A DNA stretch of 64,000 bases from Anaerolineales bacterium (GCA_030680795.1 JAUXUL010000028.1:1-64000), one strand, 5' to 3'; positions 8,309 to 17,464 are shown, numbered from the stretch's first letter. Numbers and translations: made by a program. The notes: generated from the letters alone by a model not told the origin.

Positions 8309-9228
8309 TACCATTCGTTATCTAAGTAAAACAGATGCGAAACGGATTCGGTCATTTTGCGGATGCGGTTGATCTCATCCGAAGTTAATCGCTTTTTCCA
8401 GTTGTCTATGTTGGCGCGGCTGTCTAATTTTACAGAATAGGTGTTTTTCTGTGAGAGTTCTCGCGGGTTTTCAGAACTGCTGGAATTGATGATGGTGGCT
8501 TCGACTTTTTCATTAAAGGTTAATCCGAGCGTTTCGTACAAGGCTTTATACCCCGCAATCGGGTCAAGGGAAAGGTCTTCGTGGTGGACAATTTTGAAAT
8601 CCGGGAACAGGCCGCGGGCGGAGTCAACGAAGCGGTAGATCATCCGCCAGAGCAATGCAGATTGGCCGATGATGTCGTCAGGTTGGATCGATTCCATGTC
8701 GGCGCGGTCTGCCTCCAAATGATCGCGCATCAGCAGGGGTTGATTTAGCAAGTCACGAAAATCAAAATGCCAATTCAAACGTTTGAGGCTGCTGGCAAAT
8801 GCGGCCGGGTGGCGGACTGTGATCACGATCTGGCAATTCAATGTTTGCGCGAACCAGGGGGTTGAAAAAACAGCAAATGGATCTTTGAGCAGGGCACGCT
8901 GTCCGTGTATACTGCCGATGAAGAAGGTATGAAAGTCGCGCCCCATGCGCAGAAAATCCCTGCGCGAGCGAATGGATTTGATTTCAAGCCAGGTATGATA
9001 TTGAAAATTGAGCAATTCGCGAAAAGCGGGCAGGTATTCCGATGCGTTCTCATTGTTGATATAGGCGTACCAATATTTGACCGGGGCGCGAAATACGCCT
9101 GGACGATGCAGGACATTCAGTGGCTCGCTGATATAGGCGGTATCGGTACCGGCGGCCAGCATTTTGCCAACCCAGCTTGTGCCGCTGCGATGCGCTCCAG
9201 TGACGAGCATGGGAAGATTTTTATTCAC
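8308..9228 (-). CDS. Sulfotransferase family protein (second copy)
   Basis: 306 aa. The PAPS 5'-phosphosulfate loop is VTGAHRSGTSWVGKMLAAG and the 3'-phosphate motif is IVITVRHPAAFASSLKRL. It is longer than the sulfotransferase at 4672 and only distantly similar, so it is not a recent duplicate. It overlaps the DUF6056-like membrane gene by eight bases (9221-9228), showing an operon link. Two different sulfotransferases in one glycan region suggest a polymer or glycolipid sulfated at more than one position. Confidence 0.85.
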   Translation of the reverse strand: MNKNLPMLVTGAHRSGTSWVGKMLAAGTDTAYISEPLNVLHRPGVFRAPVKYWYAYINNENASEYLPAFRELLNFQYHTWLEIKSIRSRRDFLRMGRDFHTFFIGSIHGQRALLKDPFAVFSTPWFAQTLNCQIVITVRHPAAFASSLKRLNWHFDFRDLLNQPLLMRDHLEADRADMESIQPDDIIGQSALLWRMIYRFVDSARGLFPDFKIVHHEDLSLDPIAGYKALYETLGLTFNEKVEATIINSSSSENPRELSQKNTYSVKLDSRANIDNWKKRLTSDEINRIRKMTESVSHLFYLDNEW

Positions 9229-10726
9229 TTAAATATTCCAAAATTTCTTCGCCCGGCACAGTTATACTGCGGATCGAATCCACGCCATAATATTGCGCCG
9301 CACATTTATTGACCCAATGATTTGGGTCGCTGTCCAATTCTTTTATTTGATACACGCCTGAAAAACCTGGAATAACGAGGTCTCTTTCGCCCAAACCTGC
9401 ATGGCGGATGATGTATGTTTCGCGCAGGTCCCACAATTCGGCGCGGGAGCGGTATTCAGGGACATCAAATTCATAAATATTGAATAACGTTCTCAAAGGA
9501 TAAACCATGGCAAGCGCTGCGAATATAACCAAAACTGCCCATTGTCCAAATGCCCGATCGTACTTGAATTGTAAGTCATTTAGCAATAAACCGAACCACA
9601 TGCCCTCCGACATATAGGCTGCAATCATCATGGTGCGAGCTAGAAAACGCATACGCTCAACTGGAAATCCCTGTCCATAAACGCTGGGAGAAAATCCAGC
9701 CGCAATCAACAGCCACACCAAAAAAGGGGTGACGATGATCATGAGGAAAAGCGCACGTTTTTTCTCATGAGATAATTTGGAGGGGTTCCCCTGTTTGTGT
9801 AGCCAAACCAGCAGGAATGGAATGAGCGCGGAAAGAAAGGCTGGAAGAGGAAGAGTCTTCAGTGAATCGATAATAAAGAGGTAACTATATAGAAACGAAG
9901 TGCTTAATATCGCTACAATCCCCATGGTATTTTCGTTTACAACACTCCTGCTCGCTGGAGAAAGGATCATCGCTAATAACCCCAGAACTGCGCCTGCGAA
10001 AGTCCACAAAAGCAGGTTAAGCTGTCTATGTTTGGCGGGTGGCTTTCCCCAAAACCAGATAACAAACATAAGCAAAGGCAGGGCTATGAGCATGGTTATG
10101 GTTGGCGGCTCGGAAAATCCTGCAATGATAAATGCGGCAGCTAAGGCGAACAAATAAACGGGCAGGGAAAGAAATTTATTCTCCGAGCGCTTCGCTTGTT
10201 TCACCAAAAACGCAAAGAGAATTGAGCCGAACACCAACGGCGCAAAATGCGTCATCATGGCTGAACGCCAGTAAATTGTTTGAAAAAGATTTGGGGCTTG
10301 CAATAGGCTAAAAAATCCAAGTGTTGTCCCTAAAAAGATGTCAAATTGATAAAACCAATTTATGTATAGGTATTTTCGGATTTCATGGATACACAAAACC
10401 AGGCTCGCAACCCAGAGCAACACCATGGAAGCGATCGTAATCGGCATATTGTTTTTACCAATCAACTCACTCAACCCGATAAAAAGCAGGTTGGAATAAC
10501 GCATGGTGGCTCTTGGCCAACTCTCAGCAGTATAACGTTCGATTACGGCAGTAACAGGGGAAGAAGACTTGTTTACACGCACAGCCTCACAATAATCATC
10601 CGATAGATAGCGGGAGAAAGTACCCAGATAAACATACATGCCGATCGCAGCCAGCATGGCCAATATACCTATCCACACAATACAACGGAAGAATTCATTC
10701 GCAAACATCTTTTTTTTTAATTGCAT
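9221..10726 (-). CDS. Multi-membrane-spanning GT-C-like protein (DUF6056 type)
   Basis: 501 aa with about 11 hydrophobic helices. The N-terminal helix is followed by TFSRYLSDDYCEAV, an acidic pair in the first external loop, as in GT-C glycosyltransferases and DUF6056 proteins that use polyprenyl-phosphate sugars. Further marks are IYWRSAMMTHFAPL near residue 155 and SEPPTITM. The C-terminal 80 residues are an extracytoplasmic domain. The acceptor is unknown. A decayed relative of its N-terminus lies at 12690-13150, so this family has been duplicated in the region. Confidence 0.65.
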   Translation of the reverse strand: MQLKKKMFANEFFRCIVWIGILAMLAAIGMYVYLGTFSRYLSDDYCEAVRVNKSSSPVTAVIERYTAESWPRATMRYSNLLFIGLSELIGKNNMPITIASMVLLWVASLVLCIHEIRKYLYINWFYQFDIFLGTTLGFFSLLQAPNLFQTIYWRSAMMTHFAPLVFGSILFAFLVKQAKRSENKFLSLPVYLFALAAAFIIAGFSEPPTITMLIALPLLMFVIWFWGKPPAKHRQLNLLLWTFAGAVLGLLAMILSPASRSVVNENTMGIVAILSTSFLYSYLFIIDSLKTLPLPAFLSALIPFLLVWLHKQGNPSKLSHEKKRALFLMIIVTPFLVWLLIAAGFSPSVYGQGFPVERMRFLARTMMIAAYMSEGMWFGLLLNDLQFKYDRAFGQWAVLVIFAALAMVYPLRTLFNIYEFDVPEYRSRAELWDLRETYIIRHAGLGERDLVIPGFSGVYQIKELDSDPNHWVNKCAAQYYGVDSIRSITVPGEEILEYLSE

Positions 10727-10752
10727 TTAGGAACAAATCCTTTATTAATAAT

Positions 10753-10946
10753 TCACTGCCAAATGATATAACCAGCCATCTCTTCAAAAATGGGATACTC
10801 ATCCAATTTTCCCTTGAGGAATGGCTGACGGTTAAAATCGTTGAAATCAGTTACCACAACAAATCTTTTTTGGATGCAATGTCCGCGAATTGTTTTTCCA
10901 AATCACGTTGCTGTGCGGGAGGCGAAAAAGATGAGTTTTCTTTCAT
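10753..10946 (-). pseudogene. Internally deleted, frameshifted remnant of a GT39 gene
   Basis: The remnant starts with the first codons of the GT39 gene at 13186-14712 (MKEN, then FS) and jumps directly to that gene's last 60 codons (QRDxEEQFAxIASKKDLF...). About 440 codons are missing. A one-base deletion in the KKDLFVVTDFN stretch then creates a stop (KKDLLW*). Beyond it the other frame keeps VTDFNDFNRQPFLKGKLD and ends at 10753. Base identity to the intact gene's 3' end is high by eye. The stretch 10947-11138 holds only the leader of the next gene. Confidence 0.8.
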
Positions 10947-11138
10947 AGGGAGAGTTTATTGTATCGTAAAAGTATGAAAGGGATTTAATAATTCCTGAGG
11001 TAAAAAGTTAAGTTGGGTAACCCTTGTCTATAAACCCCTTTGGTATACTATCAACATGGAAGGTAAATCAGACCGGTTTTTCCTGTTGCCATATCTCACC
11101 CAATTATCTATTTTTTCCAAGGTATCCAAATTAAAGGC

Positions 11139-12683
11139 ATGAAATCATTACAAAAAGTCATGGATCGAAGCTGGGAAAAATTACTTGTACTCTGCGGAGC
11201 GCTCGGCGTCTTGCTGCCGGTCAGCCCATTGAATATGCAATTCACCTACAGTGACTCGGGGGTGTTTCTGTATACAGGCTGGCGAATCCTAAATGGCGAA
11301 CTTCCATATCGGGATATATGGGATCATAAACCGCCCGTCGTCTATTACGTCAATGCACTGGGATTGGCTATCGCAGATAATTCACGCTGGGGCGTCTGGC
11401 TGATCGAACTGGCTGCGCTTTTTTTGGCGGCATACATTGGCTTTCAACTACTCAAGAAAACTCTTGGGATTTTCCCGGCCTTATTTAGTTTACTGCTTTG
11501 GCTGATATCCCTTGTGCATGTGCTTCAAGGCGGAAATTTATCCACAGAATATACTCTTTCTTTACAGTTCACCGCATTATGGCTTGTTTATCACGTTGAC
11601 AAAACCAGGCACCCGCACTGGGTTTTTTTCTTAATTGGGCTAACAGGAGCCATCGCTTTCTTTATGAAACAAACCGCTGTAGGAATATGGATTGCAATTG
11701 TGATCTATTTGACCGTCCAGAGATTAATGTCAAAACAAGGCAGGCAATGGCTTGGTGAGTTATCGCTTATTTCCCTTGGAGGTTTGGCCATCAGCATAAT
11801 CATAGCGGCCTTCTTTAGTATCCAGGGCGCATTTCCGCAATTCTGGAGCGCAGCTTTTGAATATAATTTTATCTATTCTTCATTTGGCGATGCTGGTTTT
11901 ACAACCCGATGGGCTTCTTTTATCAACGGAATAAAACCGCTTACAAGAACAGGCCTGTTCCAGTTTTCCATAATCGGATACGCTGCCGGACTTATATTGA
12001 TCCTGTTCAGGAAAAGCTCCATCGAGAAGGCCCTGCCCCTGCTTTTAGTTGGATTGATCAACCTGCCAATTGAGTTAATTCTGATCAACATCCCCAGAAG
12101 AACCTACCCCCATTACTATATGACCTTGCTTCCAGTCCTGGCCCTTTTCACAGGACTAGCCTTTTGGATATTCGTTTCAATGGGTTCTACCTGGAAAATC
12201 CCCAACATGGTGAAGTATGCTCTGGCATTTGGCTCCGCAGGCTTTCTTGTATGGCTTTCTTTTAATGGTTACATGAACACGCTTTACACCTATAGAAAAC
12301 TCTACGATAATAAAAATATGATCAATTACATAAAAGACAACACCAATCCCAATGAGTCTGTTTTATTATGGGGCGGCGAGACATCCATGAATTATTTCAC
12401 GGAGCGAAAAAGCCCGACCCGTTTCACCTATCAAAAACCGCTCCTTCAAGAAGGATATGCGCGCGAAGAATTTATTATTGAGTTTTTAGACGATGTCATT
12501 AATAATCAGCCGCAATTAATAATCATGACAGATACACCAACCCCCATGTACGAATTTCCAATTCATACAGAGGCATTGGCCACAAGAATCGCCTACCTGC
12601 AATCCCATTACTGTATTGTGCAGGAAATCGACACGTGGACAATATATAAATATACAGAAAATGGCTGCGAATCAGGCTTATAA
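11139..12683 (+). CDS. GT-C superfamily (PMT/ArnT-like) membrane glycosyltransferase
   Basis: 514 aa with about 11-12 hydrophobic helices. After the first helix comes FTYSDSGVFLYTGWRILNGE followed by LPYRDIWDHKPPVVYY. The DxG acidic site and the Y-D-W-DxKPP block are typical of ArnT-like and DUF2029-like polyprenyl-phosphate-sugar transferases. A C-terminal soluble domain contains LLWGGETSMNYFTERKSPTRF. It is the only glycan-region gene on the plus strand and has its own start with AAAGG just before ATG. Donor and acceptor are unknown. Confidence 0.75.
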   Translation: MKSLQKVMDRSWEKLLVLCGALGVLLPVSPLNMQFTYSDSGVFLYTGWRILNGELPYRDIWDHKPPVVYYVNALGLAIADNSRWGVWLIELAALFLAAYIGFQLLKKTLGIFPALFSLLLWLISLVHVLQGGNLSTEYTLSLQFTALWLVYHVDKTRHPHWVFFLIGLTGAIAFFMKQTAVGIWIAIVIYLTVQRLMSKQGRQWLGELSLISLGGLAISIIIAAFFSIQGAFPQFWSAAFEYNFIYSSFGDAGFTTRWASFINGIKPLTRTGLFQFSIIGYAAGLILILFRKSSIEKALPLLLVGLINLPIELILINIPRRTYPHYYMTLLPVLALFTGLAFWIFVSMGSTWKIPNMVKYALAFGSAGFLVWLSFNGYMNTLYTYRKLYDNKNMINYIKDNTNPNESVLLWGGETSMNYFTERKSPTRFTYQKPLLQEGYAREEFIIEFLDDVINNQPQLIIMTDTPTPMYEFPIHTEALATRIAYLQSHYCIVQEIDTWTIYKYTENGCESGL

Positions 12684-12689
12684 CCTGCT

Positions 12690-13150
12690 TCTAGTTCCGT
12701 GCACTCATTTCTACTACAGCCATTCAAGCCTTGAGCCAGTCCGAGTAGTATTTCAGCAGGGCTGGGTCTACTGGGAGCAATATTCCCCACTTGATATGGG
12801 TCTTTTTGCAAGCGCACAACCCTGGCGAGAAAAGCGGCCAGAATTTCCGCGGACAACAACAAGGCGGGGAAATTCAGCTTCAAGTCATCGAGGTTGTTAA
12901 TTTCACTGAACAGCCAGTACAAGCAAGCCAACCCATAACACGATCAACAAGGCAGGCAGGTAGGCCACATTATGCGGGCCTAAAAGGTATAAGCCAAGCA
13001 CGAACAGGTTGGAGAAACAGTTTGCCTGAATTCAAATCCACGAGCAGGCAGTAATCGTCAGCCATGCAGCGGGTAAAGGTTCCAAAATACATGTAAACAG
13101 CGAGAGCAGCGGATGTCGCCAGCAAGCTAGGGAAGATATTTTAATATTTG
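12690..13150 (-). pseudogene. Decayed N-terminal remnant of a DUF6056-like GT-C gene
   Basis: On the minus strand the segment 13030-13145 reads ALAVYMYFGTFTRCMADDYC, clearly related to AAIGMYVYLGTFSRYLSDDYC of the intact gene at 9221-10726. Further along are LLIVLWVGLLVLAVQ and RLQKDPYQ in shifted frames, interrupted by stops. No complete frame remains and the 3' two thirds are missing. This explains the 500-bp gap between the two intact GT-C genes. Confidence 0.7.
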
Positions 13151-13185
13151 AGTTCGAGTTGAAGATGAAAGCATAATTTGTAAGT

Positions 13186-14712
13186 CTATTCTTCCCTTAA
13201 GTCATAGATCACGTAGCCAGCGCCCTCTGCAAAAATGGGATACCCATCCAATTTTCCCTTGAGAAATGGCTGACGGTTCAAATCGTTGAAATCGGTTACC
13301 ACGAACAAATCTTTTTTGGAAGCAATGTTCGCAAATTGTTCTTCGAAATCACGCTGCGCGCCGCGCAGGTCATCGTGATAGATCAAGTCGCCATAGGTGG
13401 GCCAGGAGGTGATGTTCCTCCAACCCCAATAGGCCATGCGCGAGCCGTAATCCTGTGTGAGGCCGGCGAGATTATACCCGTCAACTTTTTGGCTGATCTC
13501 GGCCCACATCTGCGCTTCGGGACGATAGTCCACCGATTTCATTTGTGCCCGGGTATTCCAGAGCGATGCGAAGATGCCAAAAAACAGAAGACAGAAGGCC
13601 GAAAAGCGGAGCCAGCGGGTGGTCGTGAGTTTTGCGAGTTGTGCAAATAACAATTCTGCCAGAGGTGCGAGCGATAATGCCACAATCGGAATCAATGGCA
13701 GGGAGTAGTAATCATGGGAGGAGATTTGATAGTTAAAGTGAATGCCGAAGAGGGCGTACCCAGCCCAAAGCGAGAACATGAAACGGCGCTTTTTATCCTC
13801 AAAGAAAAACAAACCAAGCAAGGCGATCATCAAAGGGATGCCGCCGATGACGAGGTTGAGCATCGCAACCCAACCAAAATAATATGATGGATCGAGAAAA
13901 AGCGATGGAATGAAACGTCCGCCAAACTGTTGACCGAGATAGCCCGCGATGAAGACGCCGTAGATGACGTAGGCCGCGCCAGGCAGGATTCCCAGAACGC
14001 TCATGACGTAAACCTGGGGCTGTTTCAGCGCTTCACGCAGTGACCCACGCCCGAGCACTGCCCCCAACCCGCCGCCAATCACAAAGAATGCCGCCACGAA
14101 TTTTATGAAGATGGCCAAGCCGCCGAAGAGGCCGGCGAGGATCGCGAAAGCCCAACCCCTCACCCCTGCTCCTTTCCCTGAGGGAGATGGGCTAGACCAT
14201 TCATAGACTGCCCACCAAAAGAAGATGATGAGCATGACCATCAATGGGTCGGGTTGGAAACTGCGGCTGGCGATGATTGCATAAGGGAGGAAAAGATAAA
14301 AGGCGGTGGAGGCGAGCGCGCCGTCGGTTGAGGTTAATTTGCGCGCAAGCAGAAAAAGGAATACCGCGCCGATGATCCAAAACAGGGACGAGTACGCACG
14401 CGCCACCCAAAGCTCTTCACCTGTGAATTGATAAGTGAACGCCACCACACGCTCCAAGAATTCAGGCTCCACCGAGGCGCGGAACTTCCACTGCTGGATG
14501 GCGAAAGTCCGTTCTTCGGCAGGGACGTCGGTCAGGGTTTGATAGTACATACCGCGCGCTTTGAGCGCTGAAAGCAATTGCCGCGTGGGGTGAAAATCAA
14601 GCGGCAGGTCGGTGAGATCGTACAGACGGATTGCAAAGCCCAGGATGAGAATGACGAGCAGGGACCCAATCCACGCGGCGCGGGAGCTGAAAAATGAGAT
14701 GTTTTCTTTCAT
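13186..14712 (-). CDS. GT39-family (PMT_2) membrane glycosyltransferase
   Basis: 508 aa with about 11 hydrophobic helices. The first external loop has LYDLTDLPLDFHPTRQLLSA, the acidic site region of the family, and the next loop has ARAYSSLFWIIGAVFLFLLAR. IIASRSFQPDPLMV is a PMT_2 hallmark. The C-terminal soluble part is about 120 residues. It would transfer a sugar from a polyprenyl phosphate carrier on the outer face of the membrane. Residues about 172-187 (SSPSPSGKGAGVRG) are encoded by a palindromic repeat inserted between two helices. A truncated copy of this gene lies at 10753-10946. Confidence 0.8.
   Translation of the reverse strand: MKENISFFSSRAAWIGSLLVILILGFAIRLYDLTDLPLDFHPTRQLLSALKARGMYYQTLTDVPAEERTFAIQQWKFRASVEPEFLERVVAFTYQFTGEELWVARAYSSLFWIIGAVFLFLLARKLTSTDGALASTAFYLFLPYAIIASRSFQPDPLMVMLIIFFWWAVYEWSSPSPSGKGAGVRGWAFAILAGLFGGLAIFIKFVAAFFVIGGGLGAVLGRGSLREALKQPQVYVMSVLGILPGAAYVIYGVFIAGYLGQQFGGRFIPSLFLDPSYYFGWVAMLNLVIGGIPLMIALLGLFFFEDKKRRFMFSLWAGYALFGIHFNYQISSHDYYSLPLIPIVALSLAPLAELLFAQLAKLTTTRWLRFSAFCLLFFGIFASLWNTRAQMKSVDYRPEAQMWAEISQKVDGYNLAGLTQDYGSRMAYWGWRNITSWPTYGDLIYHDDLRGAQRDFEEQFANIASKKDLFVVTDFNDLNRQPFLKGKLDGYPIFAEGAGYVIYDLREE
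14151..14195. repeat. Palindromic repeat inserted in frame in the GT39 gene
   Basis: A GC-rich CCCTCACCCC...AGGGAGATGGG stretch with a TCCCTGAGGGA core encodes SPSPSGKGAGVRG in a loop between membrane helices. It belongs to the same type as the repeats at 1674, 55846 and 58040 (AGGGAGAGGG half). Confidence 0.65.
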
Positions 14713-14910
14713 AAGAAGCGGGACAATTGTAACGTAAAAGGATGGGTCACGGATTTATTAATGCGGCTTTCCCCATCAAGTGATGCTTGATACAATGCTG
14801 GGCCGCAACTTTAGGTAAATGACATTACGCAGTCGAACGCTCCTGCGAAGTTGCTTGTAAAACACGGCGGGCTCATCCCGCTTCAGGGCGGAGCAGGTCA
14901 GGTAAGTTAA
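14713..14910. other. Intergenic region without a recognised gene
   Basis: About 200 bp between the GT39 start and the mutL stop. No open frame of interest and no tRNA-like structure was seen. It must hold the GT39 promoter on the minus strand, but no clear -35/-10 pair stood out. Confidence 0.4.
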
Positions 14911-16674
14911 TTACCGCGCTCCTTTTCTTCCAAATTGACGTTCAAGCAGATCCACTGAGAGATGGATCATCGTCGGTCTGCCATGCGGGCAGGTGCGCGG
15001 TGACTGGCAGGCTTCGAGATCGTTCAACAGACTGCGTTGTTCGTCGCTCGTCAGGGTTTGACCGCCTTTTACAGCCAGTCGTTTGCAGACCCGCGCCGCG
15101 AGTCTCGCCTCCACCTCAGCCTGCAGCGGCGTTTCATCCTCTTCAAAATCCTCGACCAGGGCCCGCAGCGCGGACGCAGAATCAGCGCCCGAAAACAGGA
15201 CAGGCATGGCGCGTACCTGGAACGTATTCGCGCCAAACTCTTCCACTTCAAAACCAAAATGATTCAGGAATGGCAATTGTTCGGTGAGCATCTTCGCAGA
15301 TTGCGGCGGCAGGGTGACAACTTCCGGGGAAAGCAAAGCCTGGGCGGGGATGTTCTTTATTGCCCGCTGCGCCATCAGTCTTTCAAACAAGACACGTTCA
15401 TGGGCGGCATGCTGATCTATCAAATACAGTCCATCAGGACCTTCAGCGACAAGATAGGTCGAGCCGATCTGACCGATGAGTCTCAACAAAGGCACACCCG
15501 TTGAAAACGACTTTTGACCTTCGACTTTTGACTCATCACTGGCAACTGGCAACTGATCACTGCCCACTGACGACTGCTCATCATGCGCAATAGACCAATC
15601 AATACCCACATGCCTGTCTGGGAGGTTACTCTGCGAACGGGTTCCCCACAACTGCGGCGAAACGGAGGGCACAGGTGTGTACGCCAGCAAGGCCTTGCGC
15701 ACGGAGCGCTGCACAAAACTGAAAACTTTATCCTGGCTTCTAAAGCGCACTTCCGCCTTGGTGGGATGCACATTCACATCCACATCTTCGGGCGCTATTT
15801 CCAAAAACAAGGCTGTCAGCGGATAACGTCCCACCATCAACAAGGTGTGATAGGCCTGCAACAAGGCCGAGGTTAAAGAGATTGACTGCACCCAGCGCCC
15901 GTTGACGAAGAAGGTAATTTCCTTGCGGTTTGAGCGAGTCAACGAGGTGGGGCTGATAAAGCCAGATAACGATAAGCCTTGTCCTGAGCCATCTTCCTGA
16001 GCCATCACTTCCAGCATTTGTTTCGCGACATCCACGCCATACAATGCGGCGAAAATGGCACGGCGATCACCATCGCCGGCAGTTTGCAAAGTGGACTGCC
16101 GGCCATCCGTTACTTTGAAACGCACATTTGGGTAAGCCAGCGCATAGCGTGTAATCATCGCATCAATGGCGCGCCTTTCAGTCACATCTGTTTTCAAAAA
16201 TTTCAAACGCGCAGGCACGTTGTAAAACAAATTTTCCACGCGCATTACCGTCCCCACGGGCACGCCTGCTTTTTCCACTTTGCCTGCAAGGCCGCCGTCC
16301 ACTTTTAGGCGCGCGCCTTCTTTTGCAGAGGCCACGCGCGAGATCATTGTAAAATGCGAAACGGAACCTATCGAAGCCAGCGCCTCGCCGCGGAAGCCCA
16401 AGGTGGAGATGTGGAACAAGTCCTCGGACTGAACCAGTTTCGAGGTCGCATGACGCGAGGCGGCTAAATCCAATTCAGCGGCGGGAATGCCATCTCCATC
16501 ATCCGCAACCTCGATCAGCGCGCGGCCTGCATCCGCAATTGAAATGGAAATATTTTTCGCGCCCGCATCCAATGAATTTTCAACCAGTTCTTTCACAACC
16601 GAAGCAGGGCGCTCCACCACCTCGCCCGCAGCAATTTGAGAAGACACTTCAGAAGAAAGCAATCGAATTGGCAT
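14911..16674 (-). CDS. mutL: DNA mismatch repair protein MutL (endonuclease type)
   Basis: 587 aa. GHKL ATPase motifs are complete: IAAGEVVERPASVVKELVENSLDA, DDGDGI, ATSKL, and GFRGEAL. The C-terminal domain carries the DQHAAHERVLFE metal-binding motif near residue 420 (DQHAx2Ex4E) and CPHGRP near 561, so it is a nicking MutL as in most bacteria lacking MutH. It acts with MutS in mismatch repair. The ATG at 16674 (MPIRLL) is preferred to the upstream one at 16695 because family proteins start here. The linker (residues about 365-383) is encoded by a heptamer array (15525-15580). Its start is 20 bp from the divergent HAD gene; both share one palindromic -10 element. Confidence 0.95.
   Translation of the reverse strand: MPIRLLSSEVSSQIAAGEVVERPASVVKELVENSLDAGAKNISISIADAGRALIEVADDGDGIPAAELDLAASRHATSKLVQSEDLFHISTLGFRGEALASIGSVSHFTMISRVASAKEGARLKVDGGLAGKVEKAGVPVGTVMRVENLFYNVPARLKFLKTDVTERRAIDAMITRYALAYPNVRFKVTDGRQSTLQTAGDGDRRAIFAALYGVDVAKQMLEVMAQEDGSGQGLSLSGFISPTSLTRSNRKEITFFVNGRWVQSISLTSALLQAYHTLLMVGRYPLTALFLEIAPEDVDVNVHPTKAEVRFRSQDKVFSFVQRSVRKALLAYTPVPSVSPQLWGTRSQSNLPDRHVGIDWSIAHDEQSSVGSDQLPVASDESKVEGQKSFSTGVPLLRLIGQIGSTYLVAEGPDGLYLIDQHAAHERVLFERLMAQRAIKNIPAQALLSPEVVTLPPQSAKMLTEQLPFLNHFGFEVEEFGANTFQVRAMPVLFSGADSASALRALVEDFEEDETPLQAEVEARLAARVCKRLAVKGGQTLTSDEQRSLLNDLEACQSPRTCPHGRPTMIHLSVDLLERQFGRKGAR
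15525..15580. repeat. Heptamer array inside mutL linker
   Basis: Tandem degenerate heptamers (GGCAACT, GGCAACT, GATCACT, GCCCACT) with flanking CTTTTGA-type units encode the unstructured linker between the ATPase and dimerisation domains, where extra residues are tolerated. Confidence 0.65.
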
Positions 16675-16694
16675 GACGCGATTATAATCGCCCA
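16675..16694. promoter_or_regulatory. Shared palindromic -10 element for divergent leaderless mutL and HAD genes
   Basis: The 20 bp between the two start codons read GACGCG, ATTATAAT, CGCCCA. ATTATAAT is its own reverse complement, so TATAAT occurs on both strands and ends exactly six bases before each ATG. With a transcription start at the usual distance, both mRNAs would begin at or next to the A of the start codon. No Shine-Dalgarno fits in the space. Confidence 0.7.
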
Positions 16695-17330
16695 ATGCGA
16701 TTCACAACCATTTTCTTCGACCTCGACGATACGCTTTATCCGCCCAGCACAAATTTATGGAAAGCCATCAAGAAACGCATGAACGATTACATGCGCGAGC
16801 ACATGGATATTCCCGAAAACGAAATTCCATCTTTACGCGAAAAATATTTTTTGGAATACGGCACGACCATGCGCGGCTTGCAGGCCAACCACAACATCAA
16901 TACGGATGATTTCCTGGCCTACGTGCATGACCTGCCCCTGAGGGATTACTTGACTCCCAACCCGACCCTGCACTCGATCATCGCTTCGCTCCCGACCCGC
17001 AACCTGGTCTTTACAAACGCAGACAGGGTCCACGCCCGCAGAGTGTTGACTGCCCTCGAACTCAATGACCTCTTTGATACCATCGTGGATGTAAACACGG
17101 TCGCCCCGTATTGCAAACCAATGCCCGAGTCATTTGAGATCGCCTTGCAGATCGCAGGCGAGACGGATCCCTCGAAATGCGTGATAATAGACGACATCCA
17201 TCGCACCACACGCGCCGCGCGCGAGGCAGGTTTATTCAGCATTTTATACAGGGACTCATGGACAATGGATGACGCCAACGCGCACTTCACAGATTGGAAT
17301 GAGTTGAAGAATATTTTGGAGAATCAGTAA
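16695..17330 (+). CDS. HAD-family hydrolase, pyrimidine 5'-nucleotidase type
   Basis: 211 aa. HAD motif I is FFDLDDTLYPP at the N-terminus, motif II is VFTNADR near residue 98, the lysine is in CKPMPESF near 140, and motif IV is CVIIDDIHRTTRAA near 160. The combination LDDTLYP plus VFTNAD is characteristic of the PpaX/SDT1-like pyrimidine 5'-nucleotidase subgroup, which dephosphorylates pyrimidine monophosphates or related small phosphates. It starts at ATG 16695 only six bases after TATAAT, so translation is probably leaderless. Substrate assignment is by family only. Confidence 0.85.
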   Translation: MRFTTIFFDLDDTLYPPSTNLWKAIKKRMNDYMREHMDIPENEIPSLREKYFLEYGTTMRGLQANHNINTDDFLAYVHDLPLRDYLTPNPTLHSIIASLPTRNLVFTNADRVHARRVLTALELNDLFDTIVDVNTVAPYCKPMPESFEIALQIAGETDPSKCVIIDDIHRTTRAAREAGLFSILYRDSWTMDDANAHFTDWNELKNILENQ

Positions 17331-17464
17331 CATTCTTCCAGATCAGGCGGTAATGGACTCAGGGATCAAAACCAGCTCTCCGCTGGCAATGATATTTTGG
17401 GTTAAGTTCTTTTGTTTTCGTAATCTTTTCCCATACCCCGCAATGCCGACGACGAAGCGTAGGG
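17331..17464. other. Short intergenic region with unassigned minus-strand frame
   Basis: On the minus strand a frame without a start reads GYGKRLRKQKNLTQNIIASG and ends at a stop near 17349. It may be the tail of a lost gene. I do not recognise it. Confidence 0.25.

Noticed and set aside
16675-16695. mutL start at 16695 (seven extra residues)
   Set aside because: It would overlap the start codon of the divergent gene and precede the TATAAT; MutL proteins begin at the MPIRLL position.
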